Assembly: GCF_002575655.3 (NCBI RefSeq)
Contig: NC_053037.3
Coordinates: 49,922,242-49,986,241, forward strand
Direction: 5' to 3'
DNA length: 64,000 bases
DNA from: Aegilops tauschii subsp. strangulata
Taxonomy: Eukaryota > Streptophyta > Magnoliopsida > Poales > Poaceae
A program made the translations under genes and the position numbers. The notes under the pieces were generated by a model, which worked only from the letters and a program-made list of their open reading frames with translations, searched no databases and was not told where the DNA came from. Of this stretch, positions 22,621 to 33,522 are shown piece after piece; within the stretch, counting starts at the first letter, position 1; every line of letters begins with the position of its first letter.

Positions 22621-23359
22621 GCGACAAAGAATGCCGACTTGGTTAAAGAATGACGAGTTAGGGTTTCTCGTCATATGACGAGATTTGGTGTTAGGTGCTT
22701 CAGATCTGTGCAAGGGTTAAATGACAACGACTGCGGCTCCAAGACGCTGGTCCTTAGGGGCACGTGCGTGAAGACTTCCTAGCTGTCATCGATAATGTCA
22801 AGCCGCCTCCGGTATGGGAGCGATGACAGCAGCGCGTCGGCAGCTCGTTTTGGCGGCAGTACTGGTTGTTAGGTGGTCTTGGAATTCCATGTAATTTTTA
22901 CTATATTTCATATGCTTTGTACTTCGTGTAAACTTTTATAATAGATCTAATCCTTGCAAAAAGGTGTTTCATATCGCATATTGTAGTGTCACTGATATTT
23001 TTGTCCGACGGTTTTTTGTTTCATGTGTGCATAAAACTCTCTTATTGGACGGTGGTGTGGAACTCTAGTTGCGGAACTATCAGTGTGTCATCGGCATGTA
23101 ATTTACATTTCTTTTGTGGATTTTTCCATAATGCTGGACCTTTTTGAATAAAGAGCCCCTGGAGAGAGATGAAAGAAATCAAATGATAAGTGTCACACGT
23201 CAGGTGCATGGCACTCCGGCTCTAACATTTTTTATGGCAATTCCAGTCATGCAAGGATGGCAAATTTCGGTGACACACAACAAGAAAACTTTTAGGACCT
23301 TCGTGCTTCACTTAATTTTTGACAGAAAACTTGTTGTGTGTCACTGAAATTTTTGACAT
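22621..23359. other. Retroposon-like tail at 22660-22980, otherwise no gene
   Basis: GCTTCAGATCTGTGCAAGGG, GACTGCGGCTCCAAG and TATGGGAGCGATGACAGC followed by an AT-rich tail and GCAAAAAGG look like a dispersed wheat retroposon 3' end, but I cannot name it. The frame at 23144-23347 has no recognisable product. Confidence 0.35.
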
Positions 23360-23668
23360 ATCATGTAACTTGAATTGCTTGTAGGACCGGAGAATTTTTT
23401 TATGTCTAGTTATATGATGCATTATGATGCATCATTTTTTTGACATATCATATAACTAGAATTGCCATAGAAACGTTTTTTTGACATATCATGCATTATG
23501 ATGCATCATTTTTTTGACATATCATGCATCATTTTTTTTGACATATCATGTAACTAGAATTTTTGACACATCATAATGCATCATACAACAAGAAAATTAT
23601 GATGCTTGCCAACTAAAATTATCATTCTCATGTAACTAGAATTGCCATAGAAACGTTTAGAGTTGCTA
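23360..23668. repeat. Interspersed TTGACATATCAT / ATGATGCATCAT repeat cluster
   Basis: TTTTTGACATATCATG occurs at least five times and the palindromic ATTATGATGCATCAT several times, alternating with GTAACTAGAATTGCCATAGAAACG (complete near 23630-23656). It is non-coding. Confidence 0.6.
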
Positions 23669-24004
23669 TATGCTCGTACATGATGTTCGGCTCTTATGAA
23701 GGTCCTAAAAGAAATGCACGGACATGCATCCTCAATTCCTCACGAACTTTCCTTGATTTTCTCTTCTCCTCGGGGAAAAGAGAGAGAGGAGAAGGGCCAT
23801 GGCCCATGGGTATGTGGATGATTTCGCGCGAAAGCTGCCAAGGTCGGTCCGCATGGATAGCACACCGGGACCTCCTATATGACGCATTTTGAGTCATATA
23901 AGATCTCGACGCACAGGGTGAGACGCGCGACTAGGCCAGCGCACCGACACGAAGGTGCATGTGTTTCCTATCGTGCGACCTATAAAACCCCAAAAACAAT
24001 AGAG

Positions 24005-24085
24005 CAAGCAAGGATTCAATCCCACGACCTTGATCGCATCTGACTCCTGACCGCGAGACGTTAGCCACTCCACCATACAATAGAA
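24005..24085 (-). other. tRNA-like relic or SINE head
   Basis: On the minus strand TGGTGGAGTGGCTAACG (24059-24075) fits a class-II tRNA A box and GGATTGAATCC (24011-24021) is near a B box, spaced about 40 bases. The cloverleaf does not close convincingly and there is no CCA-adjacent acceptor pairing. A tRNA-derived SINE head or tRNA pseudogene is more likely than a working tRNA. Confidence 0.4.
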
Positions 24086-24139
24086 GCTCAACATGAAGGC
24101 GCGAAAACGTACTAGAACACACAACCGGGTTGAGATTTG

Positions 24140-24960
24140 GAAAAAATATTAAAAACATTTCTTCAAAATTACGAACAATTTTGAAATGCCGCAATTTTAT
24201 TTTGATATTCCATTTTTTTTGGGAAAAAACTTAATTTTTTTGTAATTCGAACAGATTTTGAAAATGAGAATTTTTTTATTAAAATTCATGAACATTGTTT
24301 GAAGTACAAACATTTTTTAGAAATTGTGCACAAATTTAAAAAAATGAAAACATTTCTTGAAACCCCTGAACATATTTTGAAACATAAATATTTTATGAAA
24401 TTGTGAACAAATATTAAAAGTGAGAACATTTTTTGAAATTCCTGAACATTATTTGAAACACGAACATTTATGAAATTAGGAACATGTTTTCAAACACGGA
24501 CATTTTTAAAAATTGTGAACAAATTTTGAGAAACAAGAACTATTAATTTCTTAACATTTTTCGAAAACACGAACATAACAAAATTTAAAACCAAGAACAT
24601 TTTTTTAATTTCCTGAAAAAAATTGTGTTTTTTTTAAAAGAATACATTTTTGAATTTCCTGAACATTTTTTCAAACACAAATATTTTTTAGAAAATTGTA
24701 TTTTTTTTAAAAATGAGCACATTTTTTGAAATTGTGAACATATTTTGAAATTCCAAATAAATATTTGAAATTACGAAAGAAAGAAACATGGAAAATAAAA
24801 AAGGAAAAAGGAAAGAAAAAAGAAACAGAAGTGCAAAAAGAAAACAAAGAAAAACTGAAAAGAAAAATAAAAAGAATTAGAAGAAGAAAAAAGAAAAAGA
24901 AATAAAAAAAGTAAAAGGAAATATGAAAAATAGAAAACCACTTCAGGAACCTTCTAGTAG
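24140..24960. repeat. AT-rich degenerate repeats of the GAACATTTTTTGAAA type
   Basis: The words GAACATTTTTTGAAA, TTGTGAACA and TTCCTGAACAT recur some twenty times between 24180 and 24760, followed by a GAAAAAAGAAA-rich purine tract to 24930. The minus-strand frame through it is compositional (Phe/Leu run). No gene. Confidence 0.7.
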
Positions 24961-25073
24961 GTTCCCAAAACCAATAAAACCCATTGAGAACCCTCAGAAG
25001 ATTCCCCAAAACGGAAAGTTGTACCTACTATAGATGAGCCAGCCCAATCGCTCGTTCGGTCGCCTCCTATGCA

Positions 25074-26255
25074 GACGAGATACTAAAGATACCCGTATGT
25101 ACGAGAAATACGAAGGATTTCTCGGCATGGCATCCGGACAAGAGAGGGCGCTTCACAGTAAGCTCCGCTTACAAGTTCATGGTTAGAACAAAGATACAAC
25201 AGGAGGGCTGGCTCGAGGGGAGAAGTGGAAGTTCAGATAATTCACAGGAGGAGAAAGATTGGCCCTCCCTTTGGAATGTGGCGGTCCCTTCAAAAGTTAG
25301 GGTCTTTTTGTGGAGGCTGGCACGTTACTCAATACCTACTACTGATGTCTTGCATAGGAGAAACATGGCACGGGTAAATTCTTGCCGTTTGTGCGGACAA
25401 GAAGACACTTGGCGACACGCACTCTTGTCTTCCACAATGGGAAGGTGCACTTGGGCACTTTGAGATGAGGACCTTGTAGCCTAGATTACGGAGAATGTGG
25501 ATCCTAGAGCAAAAAATTGGATGTTCGAACTTAATGAATCACTGAGCCATGACAAGTTCACCAAGCTAGCTGTGACATTATGGTCTATATGGTATGCTCG
25601 GCGCAAGGCAATTCATCAAGCTATTTTCGAGAGCCCTCATCAAACAACATCCTTTGTGAATTCATGCATTAATGAGCTCGAACAGCTACCAAGAAGAGAC
25701 GAGCATCCAAGGATGACGACTCAAGTTGATAACCAGCAGCGTTGGCTTCCCCCGCCGGCCAATGTTATGAAGCTTAATGTGGATGTTACGGTAGCCCGTC
25801 ACAAACATGGAGGTGTGGCAGCGGCAGTTTGCCGTGATCATAATGGTGTCTGCCTTGGTTCATCAGCGGTGGTGTTCTACATTACAGGTCCGGTGTTGCT
25901 TGAAGCATATGCGTGTAGGAAATCCATAGCTTTGGCTGAGGACCTGGATATTCAAAACCTGATAGTTGCTTCAGATTGTCAAGGAGTAGTGAATGACATC
26001 AACCATGGATCAAGAGGTCACCATGCGGCAATCATATATGAAATCATAGCTCGTAGGAGTAGTTTTCAGTCTTGTATAGTTTCATTTATGAATGCAAAAA
26101 CTTTAATTGTGAGGCTCATAATTTAATCAAGTTTGCTTGTAGTTTAGGTTTAGGCAGACATGTGTGGCTGGGTATTCCTCATGACCCAGCCAGTGTACCT
26201 ATGGACATTACCTTGAACCAATAAAGACGGCAAGTTTTCTCAACAACAAAAAAAG
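25074..26255 (+). pseudogene. 5'-truncated LINE: zinc-binding RT tail and RNase H
   Basis: The reading starts inside ORF2 (DEILKIPV...), then has the zf-RVT region: FLWRLARYSIPTTDVLHRR and SCRLCGQED, whose later zinc ligand has become serine (ALLSSTM). Stops at about 25461 and 25482 break it. The frame from 25497 carries WSIWYARRKAIHQAIF and a plant RNase H-like domain (RVT_3): MKLNVDVTVARHKHGG, ALAEDLDIQNLIVASDCQGV. In the first catalytic block the usual DGA is DVT. The unit ends with AACAACAAAAAAAG near 26255, a weak poly-A tail. Endonuclease and RT palm are absent. Confidence 0.8.
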
Positions 26256-27292
26256 ACTGTTCGATGCAAAATGCATCAAATTTTTTTATTTTTTTGAGTA
26301 CTCAAATAGGAATTTCCCACAGCATCGTTTGGTTGGCAGTTGCCGTTGGCCTCCGGTCAAGAAGTAATGTCGCTGCCGCTTCCTTGAGCCCGCACCGAGA
26401 CACGAGCAAAAGCGCCGAAAATCTCCTTGTCGCCGATCGACCATGCACGCGCGCATGGGATGGGAGGCACCAGAACAATTCGGAAGATGTGCAAGCTGCA
26501 GGCCACCTGGATCATGCCTCTGCAGGATCAGATCCGGGCAAAAGCAGAACGAGAGCTGGCCCTGCTCTGCACTCACGTACGTGCAGACGGAGGGTGACGA
26601 GGGTCGATGGTGTTCGTCTCCGTCCGGAATACTCTACTCACGCAGGTACGTGTTGACCTTCAGGCTTCAGCCCTCGTGCATGGCAAACCTCCAGGAGCCC
26701 ACGAATCGCAACGGGACTGACACGGAGGAGCCCCAAAAAGTTCGGTCTTTTTTGCCTGTCGGCCTGGGACTGGGACTACGTAACCATACCGGCTTCTGGA
26801 TTGTTGCGTGGAGCTGGATAGCGAGGGGCTGCTGGCCTTTTGCCCTTGTGCGCTAGCTCTCTCGATCGTTCTGGTGCAACCGCCATAACCTGCCACGCGA
26901 CAAAAAGCAACGACTGAAGCTGGCTAGGAAGGCGCTCGATTGGTCTGAAAGTTGCTGGCGATCACGGATGGGAAGAACGAGAGGCGGTACAAATTCCAGT
27001 CAGCGTAGCCCCATATGGGGTGTGATTTCTCTAGAAAGACTGACGATAACGCTGGCATATTCACACACCATCGCCACATGTAGTGTCAGTGCAAGCACAC
27101 GAGGTTTGTGATGCTAATGCATCCCAAAGCGTTTACATCTAGAAATTGAATAGGCTTTTGGCAAAGCTATGCTACCAAGCCCACCGAAGAGCAGACCTAC
27201 GGTGACGCCAACGAGCGGCAGAGCAACCCTAATTTTTTAGGCGAAGGGGGCGGCTGCGGGTAGTAGGCTGTTTGACCATAGTATAGTGTTGA
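26256..27292. other. No supported gene
   Basis: Mixed GC content. Several overlapping frames at 26264-26896 on both strands resemble no protein family I know. No element termini were recognised. Confidence 0.45.
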
Positions 27293-28356
27293 CCGTTTCT
27301 ATCGATGTACAGATCACAACACGGAGACGTCACGTGGCTATAATCTCTATGTTTGGCCTTAAAAGATTAGTGGTACGTGGCGCGACAAGTCCGTCCATCC
27401 ATGGTACAAATAACCCGTATCTTCGGCCTGACGAATGCTCAAGGTCAAAGTGTTAAACAAGTCTTGCATAGTCCAGTAATCGACTCGTGCCTAGCACGGG
27501 GCAACTGGACCAATGGCGACGCATCACGTACCATTTGTCGGGAAAGGTACATGGCGCCGGTCGGTGGCTTCGCACCAATGAGAAATGGCCCGTCGCGCTG
27601 TCGGCCGAGTCGTTCTGGGCTCGCGGCAGAGCGCCAACGTGATCCCGCTGAAAACGGAGTGGATAGGGCAGTTTCACCGGCCCGTTCAACTCGACCGGCG
27701 ACGTTTGAAGAGCCAACAAGTGTCTCAGACGCTGACGCATAGCGCCCAGGATCGAGGGTGAAATGAACACCTGGAAGAGCTGGCCAGGAGAAGACGTACG
27801 GCGCCATTGGCCATGCTCCATATGCCCCGGACAGACACCGGCCACGGCCAGCGTACGCAGTACACGCAGCTTTGAATCCTGCGACGACCAGGACAGCATG
27901 CGAAGCCTGGCTCCACGCGCAAGCACCGGCCACCCGCGGGCGCGCGCGCGCGTGTCCCGCCACAACCCACCAGTGTCCAGGCCCCATCCGGACCCCGCTA
28001 TCTTTGACGGATGCAGCTCGATCATGACTGATTTAAATTAATCAGCTGGACACACATTTGTCTCAAAAAAAAAGCTGGACACACATGGTCTCAGCTACTC
28101 CGACCGGTACGTGGTGCTACAGTAAGTACCGGTCATTGTCGACGTGGTCGGCGCAAAAGTTAACCGAACGGGAGCTCGGCAGTTAACTCACGCTACTCAC
28201 CGTTCTTGGTGTTGGTGAACCACGACGTACGTGGCGTTCACCCATTTGCCTGCACCGCAAGCGGCAGCAGGGCTCCTCCACGTCACGGTTAGTATAACGG
28301 ATTTGGCTGAAACGTTGTCAAAATTGACTCTTGGATCGGTCGACTTGCACCGGCCA
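27293..28356 (+). repeat. Left arm of a large inverted repeat around the raffinose synthase gene
   Basis: This 1064-bp stretch is the inverted counterpart of 33523-34352. Shared words include CAGATCACAACACGGAGACG, AATAACCCGTATCTTCG, AATGAACACCTGGAAGAGCT, GACGTACGGCGCCATTGGCC, GACTGATTTAAATTAATCAG and GTTAACCGAACGGGAGC. About 200 bp at 27540-27745 are present only in this arm. A small AGCTGGACACACAT duplication near 28045-28086 is also specific to it. No protein is encoded. Confidence 0.85.
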
Positions 28357-28877
28357 AATTAGCTGCTCGGGTTTGGTGCGCTGCTTACGTACCGTAACGT
28401 AGTACTGTACGTGCCTCCGGGACAGCGACAGGCGCGGCCACGCGAGCATCGTCGGCGGAGGAGAGCGTCGACGCGCGGCCAGTTGCAGACTAGTTTGGAC
28501 CTGTGGCCCACGGCCCATGCAGTGGAGTCGCGTCTGTGGCCCACGGCCTGCATTCGAGAGCCGGGGAGGATCTGTCCTCTTCTGGACTGGCCTGGACGGC
28601 TGTGTTTGGTGAATTGTCAAGTCAGCCCGGTTTCCTAAAAGAGACGACGCTTTTTCGTTACCGCCAAGACATGCACGTCCCCCGCTTCGCACACGTGCAA
28701 AGTGGACGTGTCAACCGGTGGCCTAGCGGCTGGTTATTGGAGTATAGCCATGCACCTGGACCTGCCTGTACAGTAAGTAGTATTTTTTTTTATCAGTGCA
28801 GAAAAAGGTTTTAAAAGCACATACATTTGGACATAGGAGTATATACGCCAAGCATGGCAGGGAAATACACTTTGAAA
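28357..28877. other. Upstream region of raffinose synthase, no gene
   Basis: Contains a local duplication of TGGCCCACGGCC (28504 and 28536) and several ACGT cores such as TACGTACCG. No coding sequence is supported. Confidence 0.4.
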
Positions 28878-29232
28878 CCTAGTTGTATATACACCCTATA
28901 TGGGATTTTTTAAATAATTAAACAAAAGTCAAAAAAGTTTAGAAGTTTTTTAGAATAAACTGACTTTCTTTTACACTAGCATATAAATTTCCACAAAAAA
29001 ACCAAACGTTGACTTCAGGGCAAAAAAAATAAAATTTACTTGCTACACCATTCACACTATTTTTGCCAAAAGTTTGTCTTTATTGCAAAGAAGGCAAAGG
29101 GGGGTTTTCTTTTTGTGGAATTTTTCTTACAAGTACAATGAAAGGTCAAGTTTATTTTTAAAATATTTTCAGAATTTTTGACTATTTAATTAGTAAACAA
29201 AAATCATATCGGGTGTAGATACACCCAGGAAC
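28878..29232. mobile_element. ~350-bp MITE with long terminal inverted repeats
   Basis: The left end CCTAGTTGTATATACACCC and the right end GGGTGTAGATACACCCAGG are inverted complements with changes. Pairing continues inward through AATTAAACAAAAGTCAAAAA versus TTTTTGACTATTTAATTAG and TTCCACAAAAA versus TTTTTGTGGAA, giving arms of about 140 bp. It is non-coding and lies 660-1010 bp upstream of the raffinose synthase ATG, so it may affect that promoter. Confidence 0.7.
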
Positions 29233-29756
29233 AAACGTCCACGTCCAGGCATGTAAGTACATCATCGATCAACGGAAAATCACCGGGATTTGATTCCGTG
29301 CATTCGTCGCAGGATGTCAAGAGGAAGTATATCTCTTGTGCAAAACATGCGTTGTCAGCTATTCATTGCCCGAGATCATAGGATGCGTGAATATCCAACG
29401 CAAAATTGGCCTCGCAGTAAGGAAAGCGATAACAAATGTGGATAGGAAAATTAGAACACAGAAAACTCGATCGCCGCGTGATTCTTGTACGGATAATACA
29501 TTATCCTGCTTATCCATAATATGTAAATGAATTGCCAAATCCAAAGGAAAAAAACACCAAAAGGAAGGGAATGGATGATTTTTTTTTTGTTGAGGGAATG
29601 GATGAATTAGCGTGCGAAGCTTCGCGATTTAATTAGGCCGGTGAGAGCTACAGTACAATTTATAGAAAGCTCAAAGAAAAGAAAATTTTCGCACCGCCAG
29701 AAGAAGAATTCCCTTCGAGGGAGCAGAGCTTTCCTTGTGGGCCGCACCCAAATCCC

Positions 29757-29765
29757 CTATAAATC
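29757..29765 (+). promoter_or_regulatory. TATA box of raffinose synthase
   Basis: CTATAAATC lies 125-133 bp before the ATG at 29890, after an AT-rich upstream stretch and before a leader rich in CA/AGC words. The spacing is normal for a plant gene. Confidence 0.65.
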
Positions 29766-29889
29766 CAGCGCCAATTGGCCGCCGATCAATTCGCCAAAGC
29801 ACACAACACGAGCTTACAGCAAAACCAAGCATACGAAAGCAGAGCAAAACCCCAAGCCTCCACCGCAAGCGAGCCGAGCACCGCCGGCC

Positions 29890-32800
29890 ATGGCCCCCAA
29901 CCTCAGCAAGGCGACCGACGACCTGCTCGGCGACGTGGCCGTGGACGGCCTCAAGCAATCGCCGCGCTTCACGCTCAAGGGCAAGGACCTCGCCGTCGAC
30001 GGCCACCCGGCCCTCCTCGACGTCCCCGCCAACATCCGCCTCACCCCGGCCTCCGTCCTCGTGTCCGCTGCCGAGGTAGCCGGCGCCACCGACGGCAGCT
30101 TCCTCGGCTTCGACGCCCCGGCGCCGGAGAGCCGCCATGTGGTGCCGATCGGCAAGCTGGTTGACACGCGGTTCATGAGCATCTTCCGCTTCAAGGTGTG
30201 GTGGACGACGCACTGGGTTGGCACCGCCGGACGCGACGTGGAAAACGAGACCCAGATGATGGTGCTCGACCGCACCGCCGACCGCCCCTACCTGCTCCTC
30301 CTGCCCATCGTCGACGGCGCCTTCCGCGCCAGCCTCCAGTCCGGCGAGGACGACCACGTTGCCCTCTGCCTCGAGAGCGGCTCGTCGGTCGTGAAGGGGT
30401 CCGTCTTCCGGAGCGCCGTGTACCTGCACGCCGGCGACGACCCGTTCGAGCTGGTGAGGGAGGCGGCCAGGGTGGTGCGCGCCCACCTCGGCACCTTCCG
30501 GCTGCTGGAGGAGAAGACGCCGCCGCCGATCGTGGACAAGTTCGGGTGGTGCACCTGGGACGCCTTCTACCTCAAGGTGCACCCGGAGGGGGTGTGGGAG
30601 GGCGTGCGCGGGCTGGCGGAGGGCGGGTGCCCGCCGGGCCTCGTGCTCATCGACGACGGCTGGCAGTCCATCTGCCACGACGACGACGACCCCGCCGACG
30701 GCGCCGAGGGCATGAACCGCACGGCCGCCGGCGAGCAGATGCCGTGCCGGCTCATCAAGTTCCAGGAGAACCACAAGTTCAGGGACTACAAGGGCGGCCT
30801 CGGCCTCGGCGGCTTCGTGCGCGAGATGAAGGCGGCGTTCCCGACGGTGGAGCAGGTGTACGTGTGGCACGCGCTCTGCGGGTACTGGGGCGGGCTCCGG
30901 CCCGGCACGCCGGGGCTGCCGCCGACCAAGGTCGTGGCGCCCAAGCTCTCGCCGGGGCTCAAGCGCACCATGGAGGACCTCGCCGTCGACAAGATCGTCA
31001 ACAACGGCGTCGGGCTCGTCGACCCGGAGCACGCGCGCGAGCTCTACGAGGGCCTCCACTCCCACCTCCAGGCCTCCGGCATCGACGGCGTCAAGGTCGA
31101 CGTCATACATGTGAGTCTTTATCAGAAACTTTAATTTCATCTTAAGTTGCAAATTTGTCGGCAGATTTTGATGGATGTGATTAGCCCAGAATGTTTCGCT
31201 TGCATGCCTTTGAATAAAATATGTAGAAAACATAAGCGGTGCAGTGCACCGAGCACCGTGCATGTGATGAGGTTCTCGAGCTATCTACAAAAACGTGTAG
31301 AAAATGTATGAAATTGCAGCCATTTAGTAGTCACTGTCTTCAAGCTGTTGGGGAAGTAACGGCAGACGATTTGGAACGCTATCCTTTTCTGCTTTTATTA
31401 GTACCAAATCCAATCTTGTGCAACTGAACCATCCAGTGGCCTGACCTGGACGGTAGGATAGAGAAGTATTTGACATTTGACACCATGTTGAAACGTGTAG
31501 TTAGAACAACCAAGAAACTACTCCCTCCATTCAGAATTACTTGTCTAAAAAAATGAATGTATCTAGATCTATTTTAGTTATAGATACATCTATTTTTATC
31601 CTTTTTGTGACTACTCCATCCGTTCGGAATTACTTGTCACAAAAATGGATAAAAATGAATGTATCTATACTAAAATACATCTAGATACATTCATTTCTTC
31701 TTGAACGAGTAATTCTGAACGGAGGGAGTACATGTTGATGTGACTTGTCACCGACAATAAATAATTAATACTACCTTCGTTTCATAATATAAGAACGTAA
31801 GAGGGAGTATAAAATTTATATTTGACTGTGCTGACTTTTCTGACCGTGCGTGCGCAGCTGCTGGAAATGCTGTGCGAGGAGTACGGCGGGCGGGTGGAGC
31901 TGGCCAAGGCCTACTTCCAGGGGCTGACGGAGTCCGTGTGCCGGCACTTTGGCGGCAACGGCGTGATCGCCAGCATGGAGCACTGCAACGACTTCATGCT
32001 GCTTGGCACGGAGGCGGTGGCGCTGGGCCGCGTCGGCGACGACTTCTGGTGCACCGACCCCTCCGGCGACCCCAACGGCACCTTCTGGCTGCAGGGCTGC
32101 CACATGGTGCACTGCGCTTACAACTCCCTCTGGATGGGCAGCTTCATCCACCCGGACTGGGACATGTTCCAGTCCACGCACCCCTGCGCCGCCTTCCACG
32201 CCGCCTCCCGCGCCGTCTCCGGCGGCCCCGTCTACGTCAGCGACTCCGTCGGCAGCCACGACTTCGCGCTGCTCCGCCGCCTCGCGCTCCCGGACGGCAC
32301 CGTTCTCCGCTGCGAGCACCACGCGCTCCCCACCCGCGACCTCCTCTTCCTCGACCCGCTCCACGACGGCAAGACCATGCTCAAGATCTGGAACCTCAAC
32401 AGGTTCTCCGGCGTGCTCGGGGCGTTCAACTGCCAGGGCGGCGGGTGGAGCCCCGAGGCGCGGCGGAACAAGTGCTGGTCCCAGTGCTCCGTCCCCGTCA
32501 CCGCGCGCGCCGGCCCGGCGGACGTCGAGTGGACGCAGGGCACCGCCCACCCCGTCGCCGTCGAGGGCGCCGCGCAGTTCGCCGTGTACTTCGTCGAGGC
32601 CAAGAAGCTGGAGCTGCTGCTCCCGGAGGAGACGGTGGAGATCACGCTCGAGCCGTTCAACTACGAGCTCCTCGTGGTGGCGCCCGTGCGCGTCGTCTCG
32701 CCGGACAAGGACATCCGGTTCGCGCCCATCGGGCTCGCCAACATGCTCAACACCGGCGGCGCGGTGCAGGCCTTCGAGTCCAGCGAGGTCGGCAACGGCG

Positions 32801-32985
32801 AGGTGACGGTGGAGGTGGCTGTCAAGGGCGCGGGGGAGATGGCGGCCTACTCGTCGGCGAAGCCCAGGCTGTGCAAGGTTGAGGGCGAGGACGCCGAGTT
32901 CGCGTACAAGGACGGCGTGGTCACCGTGGCCGTGCCGTGGTCCGGGTCGTCGTCCAAGCTGTCTCGTGTCGAGTATGTCTATTGA
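29890..32985 (+). CDS. RFS: Raffinose synthase (galactinol-sucrose galactosyltransferase), GH36, two exons
   Basis: Exons 29890-31110 and 31858-32985 give 782 residues; the ATG at 29890 (GCCATGGCC context) starts MAPNLSKATDD. The enzyme moves galactose from galactinol to sucrose, making raffinose in the cytosol for stress tolerance and seed sugar storage. Family GH36 marks: FGWCTWDAFY near residue 218, LIDDGWQSICHDD near 255, WHALCGYWGGLRPGTPGLPP, GIDGVKVDVIH at the exon-1 end with probable nucleophile D404, and GRVGDDFWCTDPSGDPNGT with the probable acid/base D468 or D469. The GEQMPCRLIKFQEN block is typical of raffinose synthase, and the length lacks the extra insert of stachyose synthases. 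Intron 31111-31857 is GT/AG, phase 0. No stop or frameshift; GC-rich in the grass manner. An alkaline alpha-galactosidase is less likely. The gene sits between inverted repeats. Confidence 0.93.
31521..31728. mobile_element. Stowaway MITE cluster in the intron
   Basis: CTCCCTCCATTCAGAATTAC at the left and TAATTCTGAACGGAGGGAG at the right, flanked by TA on both sides, are Stowaway (Tc1/Mariner) ends. A second left end, CTCCATCCGTTCGGAATTAC, starts at 31614, so this is either one Stowaway nested in or fused to a half-copy of the same family. Confidence 0.85.
31771..31808. mobile_element. Internally deleted Stowaway relic
   Basis: CTACCTTCGTTTCATAATAT joined almost directly to AAGAGGGAG, flanked by TA at both sides: the two ends of a Stowaway with nearly all of its centre missing. 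Confidence 0.5.
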
Positions 32986-33136
32986 CGTCTCGGGCTCTGT
33001 CTCAACCGGGAGCTTAGCACGTTTTGCGTCCAAATAATTTTATTTAGGTGGAGCTTCGTATTTGTACAGCTCTTATCTTATGGTTTTTTGGTTTGATTTA
33101 CCCTCTTTATTCGAGGATTTCATCTATCTAAACTGA

Positions 33137-33150
33137 ATCAATAAAATTTC
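33137..33150 (+). terminator. Probable polyadenylation signal of raffinose synthase
   Basis: AATCAATAAAATTT lies about 155 bp after the stop codon in a T-rich 3' region and contains AATAAA. It is the best near-upstream element for this transcript. Confidence 0.5.
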
Positions 33151-33522
33151 TGGTTTTTGTTACAGTGAGTATCTATTCTGAATGGGCGCTGCTACACATC
33201 GGCCGGCGGATCTTTTTAATTAAAATCTCCACCACCTCGCAAGCCATCGGATCTCACGTATCGAGTGGCCGAGTGTCACCTTGTACCATTGCAACATAAA
33301 TCGTGTTGCAGGAATTTTTACAACATAGGTCAAGTTGTAGATGTTTTTTGTTGCAACATAGTTCTTGTCTCAACATAGCCGGTCCCAAGCCCAGGTAAAG
33401 GAGGAGGGTTGTGATAGGCTTGGCGAGCCAAAAATTCAGCCATTTTTATGGAGATGAAACTCAAAAGATTTTGTTGTTGATAGTTCTTGTCGTAGAAATT
33501 TCGTGACAAAAGTCTTGTTACA
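33151..33522. other. Downstream spacer with TTGCAACATA repeats, no gene
   Basis: The word TGCAACATA or its variants (ACAACATAGG, CTCAACATAG) recurs at 33289-33376. The short frame on the minus strand at 33330-33554 has no recognisable product. Confidence 0.4.

Larger units (their letters stand above)
31111..31857 (+). other. Raffinose synthase intron
   Basis: A 747-bp intron begins GTGAGTC after the VDVIH codons and ends TGCGCAG before CTGCTGGAAATG. Most of its length beyond 31510 is Stowaway MITE sequence and relics. The phase-0 position just after the catalytic KVD strand helps confirm the exon join. Confidence 0.9.

Noticed and set aside
24707..25009. 100-residue Phe-rich minus-strand frame that looks like a membrane protein
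   Set aside because: It is the reverse of an AAAAAGAAA-rich purine tract; hydrophobicity comes from composition.
27377..28041. Frames of 120-190 residues on both strands
   Set aside because: They lie in the left inverted-repeat arm. The right arm does not preserve the same frame, so coding is not conserved.
29671..31263. 530-residue minus-strand frame over raffinose synthase exon 1 (and 405 residues over exon 2, 31816-33033)
   Set aside because: Both lie opposite a real GC-rich exon with strong third-position bias, which opens antisense frames. Their products are Arg/Ala/Glu/Val-rich with no recognisable domain.
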